The position numbers and the translations under genes were made by a program. Shown piece after piece: positions 17,667-25,471 of a stretch of 33,909 bases of DNA (within the stretch, counting starts at the first letter, position 1; each line of letters opens with the position of its first letter). Below the pieces are notes generated by a model, which worked only from the letters and a program-made list of their open reading frames with translations, did no database searches and was not told the DNA's origin. This stretch comes from Desulforhabdus sp. TSK (GTDB lineage Bacteria; Desulfobacterota; Syntrophobacteria; Syntrophobacterales; Syntrophobacteraceae), in assembly GCF_022836495.1 (NCBI RefSeq), contig NZ_BQXM01000048.1, positions 1-33,909 of the forward strand, in the 5' to 3' direction.

Positions 17667-20537
17667 TCATGCCGTCAAGAGCACATGGGATGAGAAGTAT
17701 TTAAAGCCGCATTGCCCCAACCTCACACTGACGCCTTTGTTCTCCGTGAGAAATTCCAAACAAGCCAGCGCCTCCATGGCATCCCGGTAGTACAGTCCGC
17801 AGTTGCCCTGAATGCAGGCCTGCTTCAAACCTTCATGCTGCTCCGGAACCAGGAGCGGCAGTTTGTGCCTCAAATTCATCATGACTTCATTGGAGTCGAC
17901 AGTCCGGTCTACCACCCAGAGGAGCTTTGCATGGGAGACCAGGTCCTCTTCCAGCCAATCCACCATGAAAACCCTGTAACGGCCCTGCGATGATTTCAGG
18001 AACAAGCTCAACGCCTCGGCGCACTCGGGATCCATCTTCTTGCCGATGCAAAGGATCATGGGTTGCTCAAAAATCTCATCGCCCCGGGAACGACCGTCTT
18101 TCAGATAGGCCTCCACGAGACGGCCCACCTGGCGCTCCAGAGTGAGCTCACTGATGTTCTTCCGCCCGGCTTCCCCCATGACGGCAAGCTTCGACCTGTC
18201 GGCAAGGCACTCCGACATTTTTTGAGCCAACTGGCAGGCATTGCCGTGCTCGAAAAGATGGCCCGTCACGCCGTCCGTCACCAGTTCCGGAATGCCTCCC
18301 AAACGCGAGGCGATGACGGGAATCCCCGAAGCCATGGCCTCGTAGATGCTGACCGGATGATTGTCCGGCCATATGGACGGCAGCACCAGGACATCCGTCT
18401 CCCGGTATACCGTTTCGACCTTCGAATGCTGGACTTTGCCACGGAAGCGCACACAGTCGCTCAAGCCGGCCAGTTTGACTTCACGCTGCAAATGCTCCTT
18501 CTGGTCGCCCTCCCCAATGAAGGTGAACACCATCCGGTCATTCCCTTCCACCAGGGGGAGTGCTTCCAGGATAGTGTACACGCCTTTGTGCCTGCCCAGG
18601 TAACCCACGAAGCTGAACCGCACCTTCCCATTGCCAGAGCTCCCCGGTGCGGGGGCGAAGCGGTCCGTATCGATGCCATAGGGTATGATTTCGAACTTCG
18701 ACCCATCGAAACCGTCTTTCACATAGCGGTCGGCCAGGTAACGACTTGGGGAGACAATCGCATCCACCAGGTGGATCTGTTGGGAAATGTAATCCCTGCG
18801 CATGCTGGTCGGTATTCCCTGCCAGGTTTGTCCCGAGATAACGGCCTGGCAATCCTCGCAAACCGAGGGTTCCTGGCACAGAGAGCCGTCATGCTTCATG
18901 AGAGTATTTTTGTGGCATACGCCCCAGTAATCGTGGAGCGTCAGGATCGTTCTGATCTTTTTGAGTTTAGCGATTTGAATGAGGCCCACAGAGAGGCCCA
19001 TGATGTTGTGAAAATGCACGACGTCCGGGGCAAAAATCTCCACCAGGGCCGCGAAAGCCCGCTGCACTTCTTCATGATAAAAATTCACGAAGTCAGAGCT
19101 GTAATCACGCTGATGCAGACAAATCCGATGGACGGGAATCCCTTCAAAGGAGTCTCGTCGCAGGGAATAACGTTTTCTCTTCGGATTGGGCTCGCCGGCA
19201 AAGACGATGACTTCATGACCCATCTTTTTCAAGATCTTGGCATGCTCATGAGCGATGAGCTCCGCGCCTCCAATGAAGTGAGGAGGATAGGCATTGGTGC
19301 AGAGGATGATCTTCTTTCTCCCGAAAGCATGGTCCGCCGCCTTTTGCACTTCCGCTCCAATCCGGTCCCAGGTGAATCGAGTCCGCACCTTATCGTACCC
19401 CCTTGAACCCAGCTCTTTCAGTCTATCCTTATCGCTCAGCGCTTCCGCCAACATCGCCTTCAGGTGCTCTTCGTCTCCATACCGGCAAAGGAACCCTTCA
19501 CTTCCTATGACGCTCGGCATGGCCCCTTCCGTCGTTCCCATGACGGGAATACCGCAAATCCAGGCCTCGAGGAAAACGATACCGAAAGCCTCATAGCGGG
19601 AGGGCAGCACCAGGAGATCGCACAGGTGGAGCAGATTCACCTTGTCCTGGTGGGAAAGGACACCCATTTCGATGATGTGGTTCTTTTCCTCGTGTGACAA
19701 ACCGTTGTACAAATCATGATACCAATCGAACCCTGGCCCCACCATGAAGAGCCTGACGGGCATTTTTCGGATCAGTTCCTTTACCGCACGCACCAGGTGG
19801 GCGACGCCCTTTTCCGGAGTTTTTCTCCCGATGAAAACGACAAGACGCTCATCGGGCTGAATGGAGTAATCCGCCCGCAATTTTGAGGCGAAATTCTCCA
19901 GGTCATGGGGCAGGTAGTGATCGGGGTGAACGGCGTTTCCCGTCACGAAAATTCTATCTCCGGGGATGTTTTTGGACTGGAGGTACTGCTTTTCGAACTC
20001 GGAAACCGTGATGACGGCATCACAGCTCCTGAGAAGCCAATAGTGAGACCTCCGCTCGTAGTCGGGATGGGTGGGATGAAAATGAGGGGCGAAGATCGTT
20101 TTCTTGCCGAACAGCCTGGCCAGTGCATAGGCGATAAAGTTGTGTGGATAGGGCACCGTGTGCAGGAATACCAGGTCGGCTGCCTTGATTTCACGCCACA
20201 TTCTGCCGTACATCTCGGCGCTGTGAGGGCCATAGAAATAGACCTTCAGCATCCTGTCCAGAATACGCTTATAAATCACGTGAAAAACCGTATGGATCGG
20301 GATGGACCTGCGATACCGGCGCACCAGAACTCCCTGGTCCAGCATCATTTTCCCGAAGGCGACGTTCCGCTCAGGGTCCAACGGGTCTCGCCAGAACTCC
20401 TGCTCTTTGTTGATGTCGAGAGTCAGCACCTTCACGTTGTGGCCCTTCTGGGCCAGGTACCGGCACACCTCTTGACACCAGGTTTCCGATCCTCCCACCG
20501 CCGGCGGATATCTCTGAATGATGTTGACTATTTTCAT
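17667..20537 (-). CDS. Double GT4 glycosyltransferase fusion
   Basis: About 956 residues. Domain 1 (1 to about 400) is a complete GT4 enzyme (IIQRYPPAVGGSETWCQE, FIGRKTPEKGVAHLV, YEAFGIVFLEAWICGIP), paralogous to 15638-16852. Domain 2 (about 405-810) is a second, different GT4 (CTNAYPPHFIGGAELIAHEH, LHDYWGVC, a CQEPSVCEDC cysteine cluster, PSRYLADRYVKDGF, SFVGYLGRHKGV, donor motif PDNHPVSIYEAMASGIP). Residues about 819-956 are an extra domain without recognised motif. The true start is ATG at 20537, which overlaps the stop of the upstream small gene (20536-20534) as ATGA; an upstream extension of 36 codons in the same frame lacks family similarity. It likely performs two consecutive transfers. 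Substrates unknown. Confidence 0.9.
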   Translation of the reverse strand: MKIVNIIQRYPPAVGGSETWCQEVCRYLAQKGHNVKVLTLDINKEQEFWRDPLDPERNVAFGKMMLDQGVLVRRYRRSIPIHTVFHVIYKRILDRMLKVYFYGPHSAEMYGRMWREIKAADLVFLHTVPYPHNFIAYALARLFGKKTIFAPHFHPTHPDYERRSHYWLLRSCDAVITVSEFEKQYLQSKNIPGDRIFVTGNAVHPDHYLPHDLENFASKLRADYSIQPDERLVVFIGRKTPEKGVAHLVRAVKELIRKMPVRLFMVGPGFDWYHDLYNGLSHEEKNHIIEMGVLSHQDKVNLLHLCDLLVLPSRYEAFGIVFLEAWICGIPVMGTTEGAMPSVIGSEGFLCRYGDEEHLKAMLAEALSDKDRLKELGSRGYDKVRTRFTWDRIGAEVQKAADHAFGRKKIILCTNAYPPHFIGGAELIAHEHAKILKKMGHEVIVFAGEPNPKRKRYSLRRDSFEGIPVHRICLHQRDYSSDFVNFYHEEVQRAFAALVEIFAPDVVHFHNIMGLSVGLIQIAKLKKIRTILTLHDYWGVCHKNTLMKHDGSLCQEPSVCEDCQAVISGQTWQGIPTSMRRDYISQQIHLVDAIVSPSRYLADRYVKDGFDGSKFEIIPYGIDTDRFAPAPGSSGNGKVRFSFVGYLGRHKGVYTILEALPLVEGNDRMVFTFIGEGDQKEHLQREVKLAGLSDCVRFRGKVQHSKVETVYRETDVLVLPSIWPDNHPVSIYEAMASGIPVIASRLGGIPELVTDGVTGHLFEHGNACQLAQKMSECLADRSKLAVMGEAGRKNISELTLERQVGRLVEAYLKDGRSRGDEIFEQPMILCIGKKMDPECAEALSLFLKSSQGRYRVFMVDWLEEDLVSHAKLLWVVDRTVDSNEVMMNLRHKLPLLVPEQHEGLKQACIQGNCGLYYRDAMEALACLEFLTENKGVSVRLGQCGFKYFSSHVLLTA

Positions 20538-21115
20538 GGCTTGAGCTCCTGGATCAACATCAATCGATCGACAGGCTTCCCGTCGGAGCCCAGCAGCACC
20601 GCAGAGAGGGAATAAACGCCGAGAGCCCCGCAATCCCCTCGCCAACCGTTGTCTGGCTCAAAGGATACATCATCTATTCTGAAGAATGACCTTGAGATCC
20701 AATCATGAACAAAGGCCACTGGATGCATCTTATGGGGGGACAGGAAAATCATCTTTTCGAAATATCCGTGATGACCGGCGGGGTGCACGGGATTTGTGCT
20801 GAGGTAAACATCGATGAGAAGTTTGACGACCAGGGAGCGGTCCCCGTTGTTCATGAGGAGGACTTCATACTCGTTGGGCACACCGGATTTTGCCTCGGGC
20901 GATTCCGCGGAGAAGAGAGACAGGCAAACCGATATGTTGTCCTTCGTGAAAGCGTACCGGACCAGGGCCACGCAGCCCGTTGCCGTCTTTCCCAGGTCTC
21001 TCAGAGCCGTCTTGCCGTACCACCACAGATTCCCTAAACGGGACAATACCTGCATGCCGCACAATGCCTTTCCGTCGTGGAGGACATTCCATTCCTCGGT
21101 GGATGCAGAAGCCAT
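20534..21115 (-). CDS. Small beta-rich protein of unknown function, cassette copy 1
   Basis: A 193-residue protein, not recognised, homologous to the one at 16849-17370. Conserved blocks are GCVALVRYAFTKDNISVCLS, the LMNNGDRSLVVKLLIDVYLS strand region, FVHDWIS, WRGDCGALGVYSLSAVLLG and LMLIQEL at the end. The pattern of short hydrophobic strands with polar turns suggests an Ig-like or jelly-roll domain, reminiscent in composition of the C-terminal Wzt domains in this locus, but I see no firm sequence link. It follows the coiled-coil methyltransferase by 25 bp and overlaps the GT4-GT4 gene as ATGA. A start at 21115 is used; an internal ATG at 21055 (MQVLSRLG) is an alternative since the ribosome site is weak. 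Confidence 0.72.
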   Translation of the reverse strand: MASASTEEWNVLHDGKALCGMQVLSRLGNLWWYGKTALRDLGKTATGCVALVRYAFTKDNISVCLSLFSAESPEAKSGVPNEYEVLLMNNGDRSLVVKLLIDVYLSTNPVHPAGHHGYFEKMIFLSPHKMHPVAFVHDWISRSFFRIDDVSFEPDNGWRGDCGALGVYSLSAVLLGSDGKPVDRLMLIQELKP

Positions 21116-21140
21116 CCGGGAGAGGAACCTTACACCTTCT

Positions 21141-23129
21141 TCAGGACTTGTATCCGATCACCGCATAGTCTCGAGGCCCGTAAAAATATTCATTGAACCT
21201 GCCCGCCACAGGTGAACCTTCTTCATCAATTCGGTTGTAGTCCGGCGGGGGATTGAGATGGAGGATTTTCACCTGTGAGAAGCCCCTGAATTCCGCAATG
21301 AAGGCCACGGAGGCGGGATAGAGAGGGTTCCGATGCGTCGGGTCCATGTAAAATGTCGATGCTCCGACAAGGATATTGGTGGGATTGGGGGTCTCGAAAA
21401 TCATCACCCCGCCGGGCTTCAGGACTCTGAACGTTTCATCGAAGACCTTGATCATGTCCAGGAGAGGCAGGTGCTCGATGATATGAAACCCCGTCACAGC
21501 ACCGAAAGAGCCATTCTTTTGGCTTCTCAGAAATTCCAGGACATCGGCCTCAACGGCTTCCAGCCCCTTTTCGCGGCAAAGGGACACCATGACCGGGTTG
21601 CAGTCGATTCCCAGCCCTCCCAGCCTGTGCTCCTTCAGCAGCTCCAGCCATTCCCCACGCCCGCAGCCCAAATCCAGAACGGGACCCACCCGTTCCTCAG
21701 CCCCTTCAATTTCAGTCATGTAGGGAAGATAGCAGCCAAGCTTTTCTTTGATGTCCTCCCGTGTCCCTCGGAAATTATCCTCGAAAGCAACGTAGAAAGC
21801 ATCCAGAAGATGATCCTCTTCTGAAGCGAACCCGGCCAGTTGATCCGTAGAAAAGGGCTCCGGCAAGCGTTTTCTGGCCTCCTCGAGAAAAAGCCACAGC
21901 CTTCTTTCCTGCTCCACCGACGCCCGTCGCAGGTGGTCGATCCCTTGTGTCAATTGGCCGAGACGCGTGTGAATGGCCTCGATATGCTTCAGGTCGGCCT
22001 TGACAGCTGCCAAGTTTTCCACTTCGGCACGATCCGCCTTGAGCGCTCCCATGCCTTCCAAGTCCGCTCGATCCGCCTTCAGAGCTACGCTACTTTCCAG
22101 TTCCGCACGATCCACCTTGAGCCTTGTTATATTCTCAAGCTCCGCTCGATCGACCTTCAAAGCCGCAATAGTTTCCAGTTCCGCTCGATCCGCCTTGAGC
22201 CCTGCTATATTTTCAAGCTCCGCTCGATCGACCTTCAAAACAGCCATGCTCTCCAATTCAGCACGATCGGCCTTCAGAGCCATCAACGACTCATACTCGG
22301 CTTTCCCTATCTTACTGACGATCAAACCGAAGAGGCGCTCCATTTCGGCTTCATGCTGCGATTTGAAATCATCCACGTCACTCTGGGCAGCCTTGGACGC
22401 ATCCATCTCTTCGAGGTACCGGGCATCGGCCTTCTGTGCCGCCAGAGCTTTGACATCCGACATGCGGGTCACTATTTCCTCAATGAGGGACTGGTAATTC
22501 TTGATTTCTCCGATTTTTGCCTTCAGACATGCGTCTTCCTGCCTGAGATAGTCTCTGAACAGTGAAAACAGCATCTGGTTTTGAGCCTCCACAGTGTGGA
22601 AGTGCCTGACGATCGAAGGGAGCCTCACCAGGTAGGCCACCCACCGAAGGGCATATCCCAGCAGGGGGAGCTTGAAAAACTTGTGGCTCACCGCGAGGAG
22701 TAAGAGTCCCCTGACCTTAACCCCTTTGGCCCTGCCCTCGCGAGAATAGCGGAGCTGGCAGAGGATTTCGGACTTGGTCATTGCCCCTTGCCGCAAATGC
22801 TCCAGGTACCCGGCAAAGCTGGGTGCATCCGGTTCACGCTTCAAAATGCCGCGGTAAGCGTTCTGTATGAAGTCCCTGTCGTGATAACGACTGAAATCGC
22901 CCACGCTGTACTCTCCAACCATTGGGGGCAGGGGGGGCGATTCCTTCAAAAGGCTGTCGTCACATGGGTGCTCTGCCGGAGTGTCAATCGCAACGGTTTG
23001 ACCTGCATCGGCCGGCTCCGAGACGGCGGAAGGGCCTTCATCCCCAGGAGGCCTGCGCCGCCGCGCCTCTCGGCGAATGTGCTCCATCAGCTTTTCAACA
23101 CTGATTTCATGGGACTGATCATCGATCAT
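21141..23129 (-). CDS. Coiled-coil methyltransferase with DUF4214-like region, WbdD-like chain-capping candidate
   Basis: A 662-residue protein. Residues about 81-132 resemble a DUF4214 helical repeat (FIQNAYRGILKREPDAPSFAGYL). Residues 200-400 are predicted helical and include seven clear plus two degenerate 13-residue repeats (272-388, LKADRAELE core). Residues about 480-600 are a class I SAM methyltransferase (motif I VLDLGCGRGEW 484-494, GIDCNP, FHIIEHL 548-554, LKPGGVMIFETPNP). In E. coli O9a, WbdD methylates or phosphorylates the chain end and its coiled coil acts as a length ruler. The coil-plus-methyltransferase design directly after wzt suggests an analogous terminator, although domain order is reversed and no kinase domain is seen. 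The ATG overlaps the wzt stop as ATGA. Confidence 0.85.
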   Translation of the reverse strand: MIDDQSHEISVEKLMEHIRREARRRRPPGDEGPSAVSEPADAGQTVAIDTPAEHPCDDSLLKESPPLPPMVGEYSVGDFSRYHDRDFIQNAYRGILKREPDAPSFAGYLEHLRQGAMTKSEILCQLRYSREGRAKGVKVRGLLLLAVSHKFFKLPLLGYALRWVAYLVRLPSIVRHFHTVEAQNQMLFSLFRDYLRQEDACLKAKIGEIKNYQSLIEEIVTRMSDVKALAAQKADARYLEEMDASKAAQSDVDDFKSQHEAEMERLFGLIVSKIGKAEYESLMALKADRAELESMAVLKVDRAELENIAGLKADRAELETIAALKVDRAELENITRLKVDRAELESSVALKADRADLEGMGALKADRAEVENLAAVKADLKHIEAIHTRLGQLTQGIDHLRRASVEQERRLWLFLEEARKRLPEPFSTDQLAGFASEEDHLLDAFYVAFEDNFRGTREDIKEKLGCYLPYMTEIEGAEERVGPVLDLGCGRGEWLELLKEHRLGGLGIDCNPVMVSLCREKGLEAVEADVLEFLRSQKNGSFGAVTGFHIIEHLPLLDMIKVFDETFRVLKPGGVMIFETPNPTNILVGASTFYMDPTHRNPLYPASVAFIAEFRGFSQVKILHLNPPPDYNRIDEEGSPVAGRFNEYFYGPRDYAVIGYKS
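22005..22277 (-). repeat. Seven 39-bp tandem repeats in methyltransferase gene
   Basis: Seven in-frame 39-bp units encode 13 residues each (consensus LK[AV]DRAELE[SN][IM]A[AGV]), residues 285-375. One degenerate unit flanks each side (to 21966 and 22316). The third residue runs A, V, A, V, V, A, A, hinting at duplication in 78-bp pairs. There are no unique spacers between units, so this is coding repetition and not CRISPR. Confidence 0.93.
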
Positions 23130-24334
23130 ATCTTTTCCAAATCCACTTTGGGTTTCAGCCTGGAAAGGCCAATGAAAACAAAGTCACCGCCGCTTACCAC
23201 TTCAAAGGTTTGAATCTTGTCGATCCACTGATAGCATTCGTGCACGTGCGTATCCTGCTGGTGAGCGGCTACGGTGAGTGTGTACTTCCCCGGGCCGAGA
23301 TTGAATTCATCGATGCGATACCGGACCCGGCAGTTCTCACCGTTTTGCAGGCGAAGGGGAATTTTCATATGATACGTATTGGTGCCGAAAATGTCCTGTC
23401 CATATTTATCGCGGATCAGGATTCCCACGGTCAAATCTTCGATATCCTCCTTGGCATGAAGAGTCACCCCAATGGTACACCCTTCACCGGAAGCGAAAAC
23501 TCCCGTTTCGTTCCCCCTGTCATTGAGCAGCTCCACCCCGACGATTTCCACCTTGGAATTGCCATAGGCCATTCCCTGCTGGAAATCCTCCTGCAGAGAC
23601 TTTTGACACTGCTCCGACTTCCTGGCCAGAAGAAAATTGTAGCTGTCCACCACCGTGTCGGGATCGCCTTCGGAAACGATCGCCCCCTCGTCCAGCAGGA
23701 GGGCCTTATCGCACAAAACCTTCACGGAGTTCAAATCATGCGATACAAAGACGATGGCGCCCCCCGCTTCTTTGAACTGCCGAATCCTGGCCATGCACTT
23801 CTGCTGGAAGTAGGCATCCCCCACGGAAAGGGCTTCATCCACAACGAAGGCTTTAGGGTCGGCATGAATGGAGATGGCGAAGGCCAAGCGCATGACCATT
23901 CCGCTGGAATAGGTTTTCAGGGGCTGATAAATGAAATCCTGGAGCTCGCTGAAGGCAACGATCTGATCCAGCTTCTCAGTGATCTCCCCCCTGGACATGC
24001 CCAGCAGAGCGCCATTGAGATGAATATTCTGCAAGCCGGTAAAATCCAGGTTGAAGCCGGTCCCCAGCTCCAGGAGGCCGGTGATTTTTCCCGCAATATG
24101 AATCGTTCCGGCATCGGGCAGGAGGACTCCCGTGAGTATTTTGAGGAGTGTAGACTTGCCCGCACCGTTTTGTCCGATGATTCCCAGGGTCTCACCGGCC
24201 TGCACCGTGAAGCTGACTCCCTTGAGGGCATCAAACTTACGGCTGTAGGTTCTGCCGGTGAGGATCTCTTTCAGCCGGTCGGCGGGCGAGCGATACAATT
24301 TAAAGGATTTCGATAGAGCTTCTGCATGGATCAT
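23126..24334 (-). CDS. wzt: Polysaccharide ABC exporter ATP-binding protein with C-terminal substrate domain (Wzt2)
   Basis: A 402-residue Wzt-type ATPase. Walker A GQNGAGKST (54-62), signature SSGM (143-146), Walker B FVVDEA (163-168), H-loop His199 and the LLELGTGFNLDFTGLQNIHLNG segment are all present. Residues about 250-402 form the extra beta-rich Wzt_C-type domain (GEGCTIGVTLHAKEDIEDL, FGTNTYHMKIPL, LGPGKYTLTVAAHQ), typical of exporters that read a modified chain end. The ATG at 24334 is chosen because it overlaps the stop of the small membrane protein gene as ATGA, and the protein then begins as other Wzt proteins do. It is coupled downstream to the methyltransferase, so exporter and probable capping enzyme are co-produced. 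It differs clearly from Wzt1. Confidence 0.94.
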   Translation of the reverse strand: MIHAEALSKSFKLYRSPADRLKEILTGRTYSRKFDALKGVSFTVQAGETLGIIGQNGAGKSTLLKILTGVLLPDAGTIHIAGKITGLLELGTGFNLDFTGLQNIHLNGALLGMSRGEITEKLDQIVAFSELQDFIYQPLKTYSSGMVMRLAFAISIHADPKAFVVDEALSVGDAYFQQKCMARIRQFKEAGGAIVFVSHDLNSVKVLCDKALLLDEGAIVSEGDPDTVVDSYNFLLARKSEQCQKSLQEDFQQGMAYGNSKVEIVGVELLNDRGNETGVFASGEGCTIGVTLHAKEDIEDLTVGILIRDKYGQDIFGTNTYHMKIPLRLQNGENCRVRYRIDEFNLGPGKYTLTVAAHQQDTHVHECYQWIDKIQTFEVVSGGDFVFIGLSRLKPKVDLEKI

Positions 24335-24510
24335 GGCTGGATCTGGTGGAAGCCTTTCAAAAGAGGGAAAAACCAAAACACTCCGCACAGAAATACAGCG
24401 TTGAAGAAAATCAGCCAGTAGACCCTCATACGACCGTACCCTCTTTTCATAAAAAGCGCTACGACGGCGGCAAACAGGAGAGTCCAGGCCAACAATGCGG
24501 CAAGCAGCAT
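24331..24510 (-). CDS. Small two-helix membrane protein between wzm2 and wzt2
   Basis: A 59-residue protein with two hydrophobic segments (MLLAALLAWTLLFAAVVALF and YWLIFFNAVFLCGVFWFFPL) joined by a basic loop MKRGYGRMR; by the positive-inside rule the loop is cytoplasmic. The start at 24510 overlaps the wzm2 stop as TGATG, and its stop overlaps the wzt2 start as ATGA, so it is translated in lock-step with both. Not recognised as a named family. Position suggests an accessory subunit or stabiliser of the Wzm2/Wzt2 exporter (inference). Double coupling makes a chance open frame unlikely. Confidence 0.75.
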   Translation of the reverse strand: MLLAALLAWTLLFAAVVALFMKRGYGRMRVYWLIFFNAVFLCGVFWFFPLLKGFHQIQP

Positions 24511-25280
24511 CACAAGAAATCCCTCACATCCTTTTCCAGGGCTCTCAGGGTCCAATAAGAGAAGAACAGGAGCAAATGGGTGCACAGGGTCATGACGATG
24601 AGCGCCTGGTAGTTCGGATCGGTCCCAAAGACGAAGATGCGCTGATAGGATTCAATGATCACGTAGGCAGGATTATAAGGCAAAATCGACTTGACGGCAT
24701 CCGGCAATATGTCGCGTACGTAAACAATGGGCGTGAACCAGAACCAGAATTGCAGAGTCAGTGTGATGACCTCTTTTATGTCGCGAAGAAAAACCGTCAG
24801 TGTGGCGGCGAGCAGACCGAAACCGAAAGCGAACAGCTGCTGGAGATAAAAAAGAAACGGGACCAGCAGCATGTTCATGTCGAATTTGTGATGGGTAAAA
24901 AACAGGAAGATGAAGAAAAATCCCATGGAAATCATGAAGGTGATGGCTTCGGCCAAATTCACGTAGACGAGAAGGGACGGAAGGGGAATGCTGACCTTGG
25001 AGATGAGATTCCTCTTTTCAAGGAATATGTTGGACGCCCTGGAGATGGACCCCACGAAGGCCATCCAGGGGACGAGACCCACCGTCACATAGACGCCATA
25101 GGCGTAAATATCCGATTTCCCGGGCAGTCTCCCCCCCATTATTTTTCCGAAGATGAGCATGTAGATGACGAGGTTGACGATCGGCAAAATGAGCGACCAC
25201 ACAAAGCCCAAAACGGATCCGGCAAACTTTTCGGAAAAATCCCGCTTGGTCAATTCCCATATCAAAGAAGCTCGAGACAT
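24510..25280 (-). CDS. wzm: ABC-2 type polysaccharide export permease (Wzm2)
   Basis: A 256-residue permease, the usual Wzm length. It has the N-terminal LIWELTKRDFSEKFAGSVLGFVWSLILP segment, about six membrane helices, the loop LEKRNLISKVSIPLPSLLVYVN, and the FLRDIKEVITLTLQFWFWFTPIVY motif that precedes the last periplasmic loop. It is the first gene of the leftward string and starts with ATG at 25280, about 190 bp from the divergent gene. With Wzt2 it would export a lipid-linked glycan across the inner membrane. It is only distantly related to Wzm1, so the locus encodes two distinct export systems. Confidence 0.94.
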   Translation of the reverse strand: MSRASLIWELTKRDFSEKFAGSVLGFVWSLILPIVNLVIYMLIFGKIMGGRLPGKSDIYAYGVYVTVGLVPWMAFVGSISRASNIFLEKRNLISKVSIPLPSLLVYVNLAEAITFMISMGFFFIFLFFTHHKFDMNMLLVPFLFYLQQLFAFGFGLLAATLTVFLRDIKEVITLTLQFWFWFTPIVYVRDILPDAVKSILPYNPAYVIIESYQRIFVFGTDPNYQALIVMTLCTHLLLFFSYWTLRALEKDVRDFL

Positions 25281-25471
25281 CCAGGATTCAACAGCCCCCT
25301 TGTATTTTTTCGTTCAGAACACTTCACTATTTATGGTAAATCGTCAACAATAATGCTCGAATGGTGGCTTGGAAACGAACTGACAACACAATAACCGAGT
25401 TTTAGTAATCTCTTGAAAACTTCTCGTCAATCAAAATATATCATCGCGGCCAATTCACGCTTGGGATTCCC
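25281..25471. promoter_or_regulatory. Divergent intergenic promoter region
   Basis: This AT-rich 191-bp gap separates the leftward export string from the rightward genes. Rightward, TTGAAA (25413-25418) and TATATC (25437-25442) are 18 bases apart, about 30 bases before the ATG at 25472. Leftward, TTGACG (complement of 25425-25430) and TACTAA (complement of 25402-25407) are 17 apart but the -10 is poor; another TTGACG is the complement of 25342-25347. Sites are assigned by eye. Confidence 0.45.

Noticed and set aside
18063-19406. Long plus-strand open frame (447 codons) opposite the GT4-GT4 gene
   Set aside because: The minus strand encodes clear glycosyltransferase motifs through the whole stretch; the plus-strand translation shows no domain or ribosome site and is a codon-bias shadow.
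21966-22316. CRISPR-like regular repeat array
   Set aside because: The 39-bp units abut each other without spacers and stay in frame in the methyltransferase gene.
23210-24316. Long plus-strand open frame (368 codons) opposite wzt2
   Set aside because: It lies entirely over the Wzt2 Walker motifs and C-terminal domain; no recognisable protein features.
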